Below are positions 35,604 to 47,713 of a stretch of 64,000 nucleotides of DNA, piece after piece (within the stretch, counting starts at the first letter, position 1; every line of letters starts with the position of its first letter). Origin of the DNA: Lindgomyces ingoldianus (taxonomy: Eukaryota; Ascomycota; Dothideomycetes; Pleosporales; Lindgomycetaceae); the NCBI RefSeq assembly GCF_010093535.1, contig NW_022985164.1:214142-278141 (forward strand), in the 5' to 3' direction. The notes beneath the pieces were generated by a model, which was not told the DNA's origin, made no database searches, and saw only the letters and a list, made by a program, of their open reading frames with translations. The translations under genes were made by a program, and so were the position numbers.

Positions 35604-36928
35604 TAGACAAAGTAATAAATACTAAGTTATACTTTAACTAGGTATAATAGAAGTAGACTACATAGATGTTCTTATAAATTAATAAAGACTAGAGCTCTAT
35701 TAGGTTAAAAGCAACTTGCTAAAATAGTTTATTAATAAGTATTTTATATTTATTTCTTTAGCTAATCTACTACTTTATTTTTAAAAGTGTATATAAGTTA
35801 CATTTAATAGTGTTTAGCGCTCTACTAGTTAGTAGCTATACGCTAGTAACTAACTTATAAAGGTGTGTAACTGCTTTTAGGCTAATGCATCCTTATATAT
35901 AATAAAGGGCAGTTGCGTCTTATGTAATAGGTTGCTGTTTATAGCTTAAATAAAAGTGTTACTATGTAAGGTCTTTAGCAGCTATAACTATTAGTAAGGT
36001 AGATTTAATAGATAGATCCTCTATGCGTAATACTAGAGCCTAGTAACCCCTAGTTTAAGTAGTAAAGCAGATTAGTAATTAGGTGCTATTATAAAGTTAT
36101 TTATATATAAAGTTGTCTTTAGAGTTAAAGTGTATATCCTATTCTTATAAAAGAGATATAAGACTAGTAAACATGCTAGAGATGTAGGCTATGTTATTTA
36201 GGTTTATCTTAGTAGGTCCTTTAAAACCCTTTACAGTAAGTGTAACTATGCCTTATGCTAGTATAAAAAGAAGTTAGCTGCTAGCCCTAAGTTAGTCTAA
36301 TAAGAATAAGCTCTAAGTCTATTAAAAGTTAGCTAGATTGTTATAAACATAGATGTCTGCTCTAGGATCTAGGATCTATAAGTGCTAAAAAGGATTCTCT
36401 TTGTTATTTAGCTCTGCAGCATGTTTCTTACTTATAAGGTTTGTTATAAAGCTTATAAAAGTAGCTGCTAATTACCTAGTGCTAGTTAAAGCATTAGGTA
36501 GATTCTAGTTAGTAGAATTATTATAAGGTTAGGTCTTAGATATTGCATTTAGATTTAGACTAGGTTAAGACTATAAGCTTTAATTATATAATTAAGTTAT
36601 ATAACTAGATAATTAAGTTAGCTAATAATAGTTACTATTATTGCTGCCTCTTCTGCGTCCTTTTTCTTAGTTTAGTTAGTCTCTTAGTAGTAGAGAAAAG
36701 TCTCTGTTCTTAAGCTGCTTAGCTTCTGCTTTAAGCTAAAAATTACTGCTTATCTGCTTGTTATATTTCTGCTAGAGGAAGGTAGAGATCTAGAACTTTT
36801 TAGGTCTTAGTTAAGGATTGTTAATTTTATAGTTTTTAGATTTATAGCAACCTCTACAGAAGTTGCATATAAACTGTTGTTGTTCTAGTGTAAACAAACG
36901 TCCTTAGTATGTAGCAAAACTGCTGTAG
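35604..36928 (-). pseudogene. Element D pol/gag remnant between nested elements
   Basis: Minus-strand remains of element D between insertions A and B. Near 36850-36890 a Cys-rich segment (CNFCRGCYKSK) looks like the gag zinc knuckle. Stops occur throughout. Confidence 0.65.
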
Positions 36929-37526
36929 TGTTACGGTCTACGGTTGGACCAGCGTAACTCCACCAGCAGTGCTCCACAATCTAGCTGGATTGGGGCAGGG
37001 CTCGCTTACAGATCAGCCGGAGGACGCGGAGACGGCACGGCTGCCCGCGATCACGGAAGAATGCATTGTCTAATAAGAAGGCGGGCCGCAAGTTTAGGGA
37101 GCCTAAGGGAGCTTATAGGAGCCCCTCTTAGCAGGCTCCTACAAACTCCTGTTAGCTCCCCTTAGCATCCCTAAAACATGTATATAGTTCCTATATTAAA
37201 TAACCTTTAGAAGGTGTGTTTAACATTTAGTTTATTCTTTATATAGACTAAGTAGCATTTAGCTTTCTAAAGAGCTATAATACTATTTATATATCTTACA
37301 CTATATATACCTCTAACCCTATCTAAAAGGACTGTTTAACTCTAGCCTCCCTACTGCTGCACATAGGGCAAACTATAATCTAGTTACTCTATACCATCCT
37401 CCCTTAGCCTAATAGCCTGTACATAGGACTGTACACCCTACTAGATTAGCCTCTACTATCTATCCTACTCCCCCCCCCTAGGAATACTAAAAGACCTAAG
37501 TGCTTCTTAAAGTAAGAATTATAACA
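36929..37526 (+). repeat. 5' LTR of element B
   Basis: Starts TGTTACGG and ends ATAACA. The first about 180 bases are GC-preserved; the rest carries C-to-T and G-to-A changes relative to the 3' LTR. A 73-codon ORF inside it (36944-37165) is chance. Confidence 0.92.
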
Positions 37527-40500
37527 TTAAACACTAAACCTTTTAAAAAGTATAGTAACCTTTTAACATAACCTAGACTCTAACATAGCACACGCTGCGC
37601 TATTAGAGTTAATAAAAGTTCCTACCTAAAGCAAAGCTGTTCTTACAGAATAGATTAACTTAATCTAGAACAACATTAAGAAACTCTAGTAGATTAGTAA
37701 TAAAGTTAGTAAGTTACTAAAACTTAAGTAAGAAATAGCTAACTTTTATAAAATAACTATAAATTTATAAGACTCTCTACCCCTTATTAACCTTTATAAG
37801 GCTACTACCTAAGCCTACTAGATACATAAACTATAAGTTAAACTAGCAAAAGTTTAAAACATCTTAATAGATAAAGTAAGCATTATAGCTAAAAAGGCTT
37901 TAAAACTAGCTCTTTTAAAGCTTTTTAAAAAATTATTAAAAGACCTTTAACTATTATTTACTAAATGCTATCTCTATATGCAGTATAATAAGAGAGCATT
38001 TTAGACTAATGTAGAAATAATCTCTTAGATAGGATTACACTTAAAAGGCCCCCCTGCAATCTAGTTCTAACTCTACACTAATAATTAGATAGACTTTAGG
38101 GCTAACAGCGCACTACTTAACTTTAAAACTAAGGAAGTGTTTAGTAGTGTTAAAAACTTTAAAGCAGCCCTATTAGCTATCTATAAGACTCTAGATAAAA
38201 AAAAGGATTACAGCTAACTAACTAGATAATATAAGACAGGGCAGCAGACTAGTCTAAAACTATGCAGCGTGCTTTAGAGAGCAAATGGCTATCTATAGAT
38301 AGAACAACTAGAAAGCCCTATGCCGCATGTTTTATAACAGACTAAATAATAAAGTAAAAGATAAGTTTATACACATAGACTAACTAACTACTTTTAAAGA
38401 CTATATTAAGAAAGCAACAACCTATAACAACTGTTATAAGGAATATAAAAAAGAAAAAAAATTAAAGGGAACTTTTTAGAAGCTAGAATTTATCTTTAAA
38501 AAGAAAGAGCTTTTATAATATAATAAAAAGCTAATAGACTTTAGTTATGTAAAGCATACATAAAGCCCCCCCTCTAAGAAGAGCTAAGTTCTAGAACATA
38601 ATAGGCTACCTCTAACAAAGAAATAATAAAAGTAGCTAAAGAACAAGGCCTACCTAAACTATAAAAAAGTAGAACATTTCTACTAAAATTACCTAGACTT
38701 TTAAAAAGAGGAGAATAAAAATACTACTATAATAATAAAAGCTATTACTGCTAAATACAGCCTTATAGATAAGGAAATATAAAAAAGACTAAATAACAGA
38801 CTTTACTAGTAATGCAAAGAAAACTACTCTTTAAATAACTATTCTAAACTATATTAGAAAGTAGTTATTTAAAATTTTAGTAGCCTTAATATAGTGTTAC
38901 AGGACCTTACAATTTTTAAAGAATATAAAGAAGAGACTTAAATTTAAAGATACATTATAAATGTCTAAAAAAAAGAAAAATAGTTCTCTCTTTAAAACTA
39001 AACCTTTAGTACTTTAGTAAGAGAGATTTTCTAACAGTTTTAGAAATGCAAGTGCTAGAAGTGCAGGTTATAACATAACTACCTAAGTAATTACATAGTC
39101 TTACTTTACTAAATAAACATTAGCAATAACTACTTAATGTTTAATATTATACAAAAAATAGCTAAAGTTAAATATAACATTATAAATAAATAAAAGTAAT
39201 AGTAATTTTTTACTAAGATTAGAAATTAGAAGCTAGAATAGCTAAGTAAACCTGCTAGGTTTAAAGTACTATAACTAGCGCCTAAAAAACTTAAGACACT
39301 GCTCTTAAGCCTAGTAATCTCTAGAAAAGCCCTTGCAATACAACAGAACTATAAATAATGTGTCCTTTACAGAAGTAGCAACTATAGCACTAACAGTTGC
39401 TAATAGAAAAAGCACCCTGTACAGCTAGTACAAATAAAGGAATACCCCTAGTAGACTTAAAAAAGTCCTCTTAACACATTACACAGACCTAACAAATGCC
39501 TGTACCCCTAGTACTAGTGTACACAATAATACTGCGTTAAACACTAAGATAATAAACATTAAGCAGAATAGTAGCCTACATAGGAAAGGAACTACAACAG
39601 TTGCCTATAGCAAGGAACAGCCTTAGCCTGTAAAACTATAAATTGTTACACTTATTAGACAGCCCCTTCTTATAAGTAAGAACTATAAATAAAGTGTAAT
39701 AAATAAAAAGACTATAGGTTTTACTACTTTTAATAAAAAGTAGTAAAAAAAAAAGACTACCTAACATTACATTATCTAGTTAAAGATTACAAATGTAAAG
39801 TAGCTAACTACTATAATTAAAAACATTAAATCTATAAAAAAGAGAAAAATAAATTTAATAATAACTTATAAAACATTAACCTCTATCTCTTTTCTAACAA
39901 AGAAGTTAAACATAACATATTAGCAGTAATTGCAGTAGAATAAGGGGCAGGACACAGCCTAACAACCACCTTTACATATAAAGGGTGGCCTAGACTAGCC
40001 CTTGTAGACAGCAGATGCACCTTTACTGTAATAAATAAGAAATAAGTAGATAAATAAAGTATACTATTTTAAATAAATAAAAACTTGTTTAAGGTAACCC
40101 TTACTAACACTTTATTAATTAAGTATAGCAGAGGATAGATTAACCTAGAGACTTATAAAAAGAACCTTAAAACCCCTAACATAAGTAATTAAAGGTCTAT
40201 AAACATACTTAAGCTAAAAGGCAAGTATAATGCAATTTTAGGCTATAACTAGCTTAGAACACATAACCCTATAATTAATTAGAGAACTATAACTATAAAA
40301 ACTTCTAACAACCACGCACACATAACCTAGTTAGCATGCTATAACAATAGATGCCTAGTCTATAAACAAGTAAAGTAGAGTAGTAGTTACTACTCTAAGA
40401 AAAAAAAGCCTTAGAAATTTCTTTACTAAGAGCTAAAAGCTTAAGTAATATAAATAATAAAAGAAAAGCTTAAAGAAGTCTTTTATAAAAAGATTAAAGT

Positions 40501-43500
40501 AAATAAGAATATAGAATAGATTAGTGTTATCTAAACCTAGAATAAAGGTTATATTCTAGCAGAATATAAGAATTACAAGAACATGTTTAAAACACTAGAA
40601 GACCTAAAAGAACTACTACTGCATTAGCCTTAGAACTACACTATTAACTTAATAAAAAACTATAATCTAAAAACTTACAGGCTTTGCCCTCTAATAAGAG
40701 TACAGAAAAAAGCCTTATAGAAATATGTTAATAAAATGTTAGTATAAGGCTATATCTAAGAAAGCTATAGCCTAGTAGCCTTAGCTATAGTCTTTGTAAA
40801 AAAGAAAGAAGAAAAAATCTAAGTCTATTAAAACTATAGAACTTTAAATAATAACATAATTTAAAACTAATTCCCTTTGCTAATTATATAGAATATTATA
40901 AATTAATTAAGAGGAACTTAGTACTTTATAAAGTTTAATGTACAAGATAGATTTAATAAAATAAGAATATAAAAAGAAGATAAATAGCTTATAGTGTTTA
41001 GAACTCTATAAAGACTTTATAAACTACTAGTAATGCTATTTAGTCTAATAAATGCTCTAGTAATGTTCTAGTAAATTATTAATATAGCTCTTAACTTATA
41101 CCTTAATGTCTTTACCTTAGTATATTTAGATAATGTCTTTATTTATTTAAGGAATACCCTAGAAAACTACATACAGAAAGTATAGAAAGTCTTAGAATAA
41201 CTTAAGAAGTATAGACTCTACCTACAGCTCTCTAAATGCAAATTCTATGTTAGGGAAACTAAATACTTAAGATTTATAATTAATAAAGAAGAAATAAAGA
41301 TTAACTTAGCTAAAATATAAAAAGTACTTAAGTAGCTAAAACTTATAATAGTTAAAAAAGTAAAAAGATTCCTAGGACTATTAAAATATGTTAGACAAAT
41401 AATTAAGGATTACTTAAAAATTACTATACTATTAATAAATGCTATAACTAAGAAAAGGGCTATAGCAAAATTTGTCTAGACCTTAGAAATAAATAAAGCA
41501 TTTATAGCTTTAAAACAAGCTATAACAGCTAAACTAGTACTAAAGATGTACAACCTATAATTAGATATAAAGATCTATACAGACGCATTCTTTAGAGCTA
41601 GCGGAGCTGCGCTCTACTAGAAGCAGGAAGACAGAAAATAGCACCTAGTTGCGTACTATTCTGCTAAGTTCTTAGGACCTAAAGTAGGCTACAGCATACT
41701 TAATAAAGAGCTAAAAGCAATATTAAACACTATAAGAGTTTAGGCTATAAAGCTACATAGAATAGTAAAACTATTTAATGTTATAACTAACTATGTAAAC
41801 TTAGTTATGTTCTTAACAGTAAAGAAACTATTACTAATACACATAAAATAAGCTATAAAACTTGCCTAGTTTAACTATATTATTAAGCATGTTCCTAGAA
41901 CACAAAATTAGCAGGCTAACACTCTTAGCTAAAGACTAGATTATTTTAATAAAAAAGAAAAAAGAATAAAGAAATTTACACTTTTTAAAAAAACTAATAA
42001 AGAATAAATCTATAATAGGCCCTAACCTATAGAAGAATTCTATATGCTTATAGCTAGTAAGCAGGGATAAAAAAACTTAATCTAAGAATATTATAAATCT
42101 CTAATGTTTAAACACCTAAGAATAGGCACCCTCTAGAAAAAACTAAAGGCTGCTATACTATAATAAATACTAAAAGTAAAGCAGCTATGCATAGAAGTGC
42201 TTAGAGAATGCAACACCTGTAATAAAAATAACTTGTAAAGGCATAAGTCCTATAGATACTTTTAACTAATTAAAGCACTAAAGCTACTATAAATAATAAT
42301 TATAATAGACTTTATTATAAAATTACCCCTATTTAAAGAACTAGAGACAGACAGGATGTGTAATATAATTATAGTAGCCCTAGATAAAACTACTAAATAC
42401 TTATATACTTAGCCTTTAGAAAAAATAATAACTGCTAAAGAATTTATTTATAAATTAAAATAAAATATAATATTAGTATATAAATGCCTTAAGATTATTA
42501 TTTCTAACTAAGATAAGCTATTTACTAGCAGTTTCTAGAAAGCAGTAATGCAGCACTTTAGAATAGCGCATAAGCTATTAACAGCCTACTACCTGTAGAT
42601 AGATAGCTAGACTAAAAAAGTAAATGCAGAAGTAAAAAAATATTTAAGAAAGTACATTTCTTATACTTAGAATAATTAGGCAGAATAGCTTCTAATAGCA
42701 TAGTTAGCTATTAATAATATAGAGTTAGCTATAACAAAAGAAACACTGTACTAAGCTAATTTTAGGTACAACTCTTACTTTACATTACATAGAAATTAAC
42801 CTATAGACCTACAAGAGTTAATAGATTAGCTAACAAACTTATGTTAGATACATAAAAGGTTAGCTGTAGAAGCTAGGTCTAGTAGGGAAATAATAGAGAA
42901 GTATGTAAATAAATTATAATAACTAAGACTAAAGATCTACCTAGAAGACTATGTGTATTTTAACATAAAAAACCTTAAGACACCTAGACCTTCTAGGAAG
43001 CTAGCAGAAAAAAGAATAAAACTATATAAAGTTCTTTAAACCTAGTAAGACAACTATAAACTTAAGCTTCCTCTGCACATAAAGATACACCTATAGTTCT
43101 ATATCTCTAGACTAAAAAAAGCACTTAAAGGAATTTCCTTATCTATGTAAGAATAAGAAGACAAAGAAACAGAATATAAAGTTAAATGCATTATTAGTAA
43201 CTAAAAAAACTAAAAGAAATTTTTAGTAAAATAAAAAAAGTAGCTTACTAGTAAAAACACATAAAAACTAGCTAAGAATTTAAGGAATGTGCAGCTGTTA
43301 GTATAAAGGTACCTTTAAGCTTGTCTAAAAGAAACTAGCTAGGTAATAAGGCACCTATATTAAAAGGAACAGCTATATTATTACTAGATAGCAGCAGCCT
43401 TTAGAGACAAGTACTAGCTAATAATAGTTAAAAAAGGGAATAGCCCTTTACTTTAGCCTTAAAAGCTTCTATCTTGTCTAAGAAGAAAAAGTCCTTCTCT

Positions 43501-44037
43501 AAGTACTTTACGCAACAAGCTTTTAGCAAATCTAGTAATTTTTAGATATAATTCTGTTTAGAACACTCTTTATCTATTGCCCTTAATATCTTTTTTTACA
43601 AGTAGAGTTGTTTCTAGACTTAAGCCTACTACTTGTCCTATAATAAATAATTCTAGGCCTATAAGGCCTTAGCCTTTTAAAAAAGTGTTTCCCTTTTCTT
43701 CTCTAAATAATTCTATGTAGTGTCTAAAATAAAAGTGTTGCACTTACTGTGCTTTTTTACACATTTAACACACTTGTCTAAGGATAAAGTTAACACATAA
43801 GACAACTCTAAAAACTAGTAAGCGCTATAGAGCTTTATCTTTATCTAATAAAGAGGATTAAAATAATAGGTAATATAAGAATAGCAAGATAAACAAGACT
43901 AATAAGCTATTTAGTATAAAAAAAATAAATATTAAGGATGCCTTTTAGGGGGCAGGCGCTTACTTTATAAATAAACCCTTACTAACACAGTTGTGTGAGC
44001 AGAGCGGTGAGGACGCTGCTAGGGAGAAGGGGCAGCG
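37527..44037 (+). pseudogene. Gag-pol remnant of element B
   Basis: Reading TAG as Trp restores long Ty3/Gypsy stretches: RT (QDRFNKIRI, then LYLNVFTLVYLDNVFIY), RNase H, integrase (TAYYLWIDSWTKKVNAEVKK, the decayed form of the TAYYPQTDGQTE motif) and a C-terminal chromodomain-like run (KKFLVKWKKWLTSKNTWKL). Not functional. The last 120 bases before the 3' LTR regain normal composition. Confidence 0.85.
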
Positions 44038-44634
44038 TGTTACAGTCTACAGTTAGACTAGCGTAACTCCACTAGCAGTGCTCCACAATCTAGCTAGATT
44101 AGGGCAGGGCTTGCTTACAGATTAGCTGGAGGACGCGGAGACAGCACAGCTGCCTGCAATCACAGAAGAATGCATTGTCTAATAAGAAGGCAGGCTGCGA
44201 GTTTAGGGAGCCTAAGGGAGCTTATAAGAGCCCCTCTTAGTAGGCTCCTATAAACTCCTGTTAGCTCCCCTTAGCATCTCTAAAACATGTATATAGTTTC
44301 TACATTAAATAACCTTTAAAAGGTGTGTTTAATGTTTAGTTTATTTTTTACATAGACTAAGTAGCATTTAGCTTTTTAAAAAGCTGTAATACTATTTATA
44401 TATCTTGCACTATATATACCTCTAACCTTGTCTAAAAGGACTGTTTAACCCTAGCCTCCCTACTGCCGCACATAGGGCAAACCACGATCTGGTTACTCTA
44501 TACCATCCTCCCTTAGCCCAATAGCCTGTACGTAGGACTGTACACCCTACCGGATTGGCCCCTACTATCCGTCCTACTCCCCCCCCTAGGAATACCAAAA
44601 GACCCGAGTGCTTCTTGAAGCAAGGATTGTAACA
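44038..44634 (+). repeat. 3' LTR of element B
   Basis: Starts TGTTACAG and ends TGTAACA. Its 3' half is GC-preserved (for example ACCACGATCTGG where the 5' copy reads ACTATAATCTAG); its 5' half is the mutated one. Confidence 0.92.
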
Positions 44635-44639
44635 TGTAG

Positions 44640-45788
44640 GTAATGCTAGGTTGCTAAGCTAGCTATAATTATTACTAATTTTTAAAAAACTCTAGGCAGC
44701 TAGTAAGGAAATTAAGTAGATCCTTATTAGTCTGTTTATGCTAGACTAGGATTAATTAGATAGCTGCTGCGCATCTAGAGTTTACATTTAAAATTGCTAA
44801 CATAAAGTTATAGTGTAGTTAATATTCTGTTACATTTAGCAGGTAGACTAATTTAGCATTAATATATATGTTTCTATACACTGTAATCTATTAGTTCTAT
44901 TTTATTTTTAATAACTAATTCCTTACGCAGTTATATGCTGTTTATGTGCTCTACTTAAGCTACTTATTAAAAGGCTTTAGAATTACCCTTAAGGCTTTTA
45001 GCTTTTTATAAATTGTTTCTTTATCCTTAATAATAAAGTAGTTTAATGTGTTAATAGTGCTTTTAATAAGCACATAAATATTTAATAAAGCTTTATGTTA
45101 AGTTTAAAATAACTTTAGATTATTATAGTAGTCTTTATAAGCTATTATATAGCATTATTAATTGTTAAGGTTTAGGTTAGAGACTATAGGATTTAGACTA
45201 AGCTAGGTGCTGCCTGTATGAAACTTTGTAACCTTAGGCCTCTATAGCATAGTGTTAACTAGGAGATTTTCTAGTAAAAGATCTAGATTAATATACTCCT
45301 AGACACATTCTCTAGTTGCTTATGTCTTAATGTAACTAAACTAAGGCTGCTAGTTACTCTTTTTAGTAAGCTATATAGAGGCATTAATAGTTAGAGTTAT
45401 TTTTCTATGTGTTAATAGAGTAGACTAAAATAGTTATTATTTAGTTAATTAGGCTTAGCTAGTAAGCAATCTGTAATTAGTATGTTTTAAAATAGATAGA
45501 GAGTTATTGTCCTGTTAATTAGGCTTAGGTAGTAAGCAATCTATAATTAATATATGTAGAATAGACAGAAGGTTATTGTCTAGTTAATTAGGCTTAGTTA
45601 GTAAGCAATCTGTGATTAATATGTTTTAGAATAAACAGAAGGTTATTGTCTAGTTAATTAGGCTTAAGTAGTAAGCAATTTATAATTAATATGTGTTAAG
45701 GTTTGCAGGGCCCTAAAGCTAGATGCAAAAGCTAACTGTGCAGTGGTGACTAGAGGACTAGTTAGGAGCGCAACTCCAGGCTCATAAC
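44640..45788 (-). pseudogene. Element D gag remnant and 5' leader
   Basis: On the minus strand this is the region just after the 5' LTR of element D: a leader with tandem repeats (listed separately) followed by decayed gag that continues on the other side of element B. Stops throughout; no domain readable here. Confidence 0.65.
45445..45701 (-). repeat. 70-bp tandem repeat in the D leader, about 3.6 copies
   Basis: Units begin at 45445, 45515, 45584 and 45654, each starting TTAATTAGGCTTA on the plus strand and carrying AGTAAGCAAT. Copies differ mostly by transitions. Confidence 0.85.
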
Positions 45789-45990
45789 TCTTGCATAAGC
45801 TGAGGAGGGGACATATGGCAAACGACTTGACAAGGGAGCGAGATCTAAACAAGGTGGAATGAGTGTATTGTAAGGTCTGAGGAGCTCGATAGAGCTCTGA
45901 GCTGACTATATACTGTACGAGATAGGAGCTATGCCTAATGAGTGAATAGTGCAGTACATGGGTATGATATCGCGTGAGACACGTGCGACA
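45789..45990 (-). repeat. 5' LTR of element D
   Basis: 202 bp. Compared with the 3' copy it has A for G at base 10 and T for C near base 40 (plus-strand order), both at its inner end; its outer end keeps CGACA. Confidence 0.92.
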
Positions 45991-46471
45991 GCCACCGCTG
46001 ACCCGAGTAAGCTTGGCCCACGTACTGCGAACCATAACGCCGCAAGCGACATTGAGGGCGCTGAGAGTTTGGTGTCCGTTGATGATACTGAAGAAGATCA
46101 GGAGGACGCACATGCTCCGAGAGTAGGCAGCAGAGGTAGGCGCAAGAACCAGCTCGTTATCGAGTTGACTGATCAATACTTAGGCAAAAAGAGGAAATGC
46201 GATGACGGCCATTCGAGCTAGGCCGGGCATAGTCTGTCAAAGCTGGAATGAGAAGAGAAATATGTCGAGAAGGTGATTTGTCAGACCATCCGAAAAACAT
46301 CCTTAATGCTGAGCGAGGATATAACCAATCCTGCTCTCGCTGATATCAATAGTATATATCGGGACACTGTCCAGACTTGCCAGGGCACTTGTAGCGTTGC
46401 AGAACAGGGAGTAAACTGAGTTATCTGAATGCCTAGACAGATTATTACATACAATGGTTGCCCAATTTGCA

Positions 46472-47402
46472 CTACTGTCCTTTAGCAAGCCTTTTCCTGG
46501 GCCTCTTCGGCGCGCCTCCGCCAGTGAAAGAGGTGTTAGGGGTAGAGTCCCTTGCGCCGCTGCCAGTACTTGGCTGACTGTTTCCTTGTGATTGAGAATC
46601 AGGCTGGCTTGATCTAGAAAGATTATGGCGCTGAAGGTCTTCTGAAAGCCTAAAACTCTGGGAAAGTTGTGGAACGCTGAAATCCAGATCTGCCGGGATT
46701 TGATCTATAGCTGAACATAGCCGTTTGAAGTGATTCGGCATCCATATTTCGTAGACATTCTTGGTGAATTTGTACGCCGTCCATTGCTCCCTTCCATCCA
46801 GTTCTGTGAAGCTGAACTCATGTATTGGATGGCGGTAATACTTGGTATCCTTCCCGTCAATGACAGGGTAGTGTCCATAGATTCTCACCAATTGGTGGTC
46901 ATGCGAGGTTGAGAAAGCAAGAATCTCCCGATGAAGCTCTCTCTCACGACCAACAAGTCTAAAGAGCTCAACAGTAGCTCTCACCGCAAGCGTCATGCTG
47001 TGGGCATTCTGTCGGTCCGCGATATCGAGCGCTGCAGCACCGCACTTCACCTCAGAAGTAAGGAACGGGAAGTATATGTAGTACGTGGCCATGAAGTACA
47101 ACTAATCGCTGGAGATAAAGTTGCTAATAAATAGGGCAAGCTTATTAAGCTGCTCTTTAGTGAATGCCTCCCGCTTAAATCCCACAGAGAAATCAGGCTG
47201 TGGGCGCGTTCCTGTCAAGGGCAAGGAGTTGTTCTAACCTTTATTAGTGCTCTTAATTAAAATATTAAGATGATTAGCGCCATAGGTAGCTAGAGTCTCC
47301 GCTAAAGGTGTGATTAAAAGAGAGATATCCTAGATAACCCTGGTCTTATTCCTGTCCTGTATCTTTTAGCATGTCCTTTTGAAAACATTGTTGTGAAATA
47401 GC
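46472..47402 (-). pseudogene. C-terminal half of a DUF7924-type protein
   Basis: Minus strand. An intact 209-codon frame (46472-47101) includes EVKCGAAALDIADRQNAHSM, HREILAFSTSHDHQLVRIYG and YKFTKNVYEIWMPNH, the conserved core I associate with the fungal domain DUF7924, then a Ser/Gln-rich tail ending in basic residues (PKRPRKRLAKGQ). Upstream the same protein continues to about 47402 (LFHNNVFKRTC, QDRNKTRVI, LAETLATYGANHLNI, RPQPDFSVGF) with stops at likely Gln/Trp codons. The N-terminal half is missing here but lies just to the right on the opposite strand. DUF7924 proteins are common in ascomycetes and their function is unknown. Confidence 0.75.
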
Positions 47403-47713
47403 GGATAACAATTAAGCGATTCTCCATGATGCAGCCAAACGTGCACGTGTGACCTAAGTGGGCACTTGGCTGCAGCCAGCGTGGCAGCCCCTCTGTGATC
47501 AACACGAGGTCAAACGGATATCAAAGAAGAAAAACCCTTGACGTCACCTTCTGCTGCGGGAGTGATGGCGCCGTCGCATGGGCTGTGCCGGTGTAGGTAA
47601 GGTTAGAGGAGCACGTGCGTGGGTCTTGTCATACATCTCACTTTTGCGCTAGATAACTCCGCGACAAAACCCGGCGGCAACACATAGGCGCTCGATATCT
47701 CGACTCAAACGAC

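Larger units (their letters stand above)
36929..44634 (+). mobile_element. Chromodomain Ty3/Gypsy retrotransposon B nested in D
   Basis: The LTRs are 36929-37526 (598 bp) and 44038-44634 (597 bp), and the target site TGTAG is duplicated at 36924-36928 and 44635-44639. Length 7,706 bp. The plus strand carries gag (about 37860-38560), a protease remnant (LALVDSRCTFTVINKK at about 39990-40035, with Gly of the DSG site changed to Arg), RT (about 40740-41390), RNase H (IYTDAFFRASGAALY near 41570-41620), integrase (about 42180-42790) and a chromodomain-like end (about 43160-43310). The stops are almost all TAG/TAA at Trp or Gln sites. Confidence 0.92.
25073..45990 (-). mobile_element. Ty1/Copia retrotransposon D, reversed, carrying two nested elements
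   Basis: Two 202-bp LTRs (25073-25274 and 45789-45990) differ at only three sites, all transitions, and are flanked by GCCAC on both outer sides (25068-25072 and 45991-45995). Without the nested elements A and B the length is about 5.9 kb, normal for Copia. On the minus strand the 5' leader is at right. A gag remnant with a Cys-rich knuckle (CNFC near 36860) is interrupted by B. Pol is interrupted by A. Reverse transcriptase is readable at about 26290-26580 (ALYRLKNALRL, then YFYINNIIIL, an altered YVDD box). The interior is wrecked by RIP while the LTRs are almost intact. Confidence 0.9.
24954..46221 (+). pseudogene. Coding exon split by retroelement D
   Basis: The plus-strand frame 24954-25072 (HFEYLQNYPRREEASEKE, then RFVLSARVV) runs into the left LTR of element D. 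It continues in the same frame from 45996, after the second copy of the GCCAC target site, as DPSKLGPRTANHNAASDIEG and on to the stop at 46221 (tail ELTDQYLGKKRKC). Joined over the insertion it makes 114 residues without a stop. The part after the insertion is acidic and then basic (GSRGRRKN), like a nuclear protein tail. Family not recognised. The insertion of nearly 21 kb must have destroyed the gene. Confidence 0.65.

Noticed and set aside
36944..37165. 73-codon ORF
   Set aside because: It lies wholly inside the 5' LTR of element B and is not a gene.
45445..45701. Regularly spaced repeats considered as a CRISPR array
   Set aside because: The units are contiguous tandem copies without unique spacers, in eukaryotic retroelement DNA.
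45664..46176. 170-codon minus-strand ORF
   Set aside because: It runs from host exon through the LTR of element D into its leader. The plus-strand host frame explains the right part and the LTR the rest.
47390..47412. Sequence resembling the bacterial lac operator (GCGGATAACAATT)
   Set aside because: Only a 13-base match is present, the rest differs, and there is no vector sequence around it. It lies in the decayed DUF7924-type gene and is a chance match.
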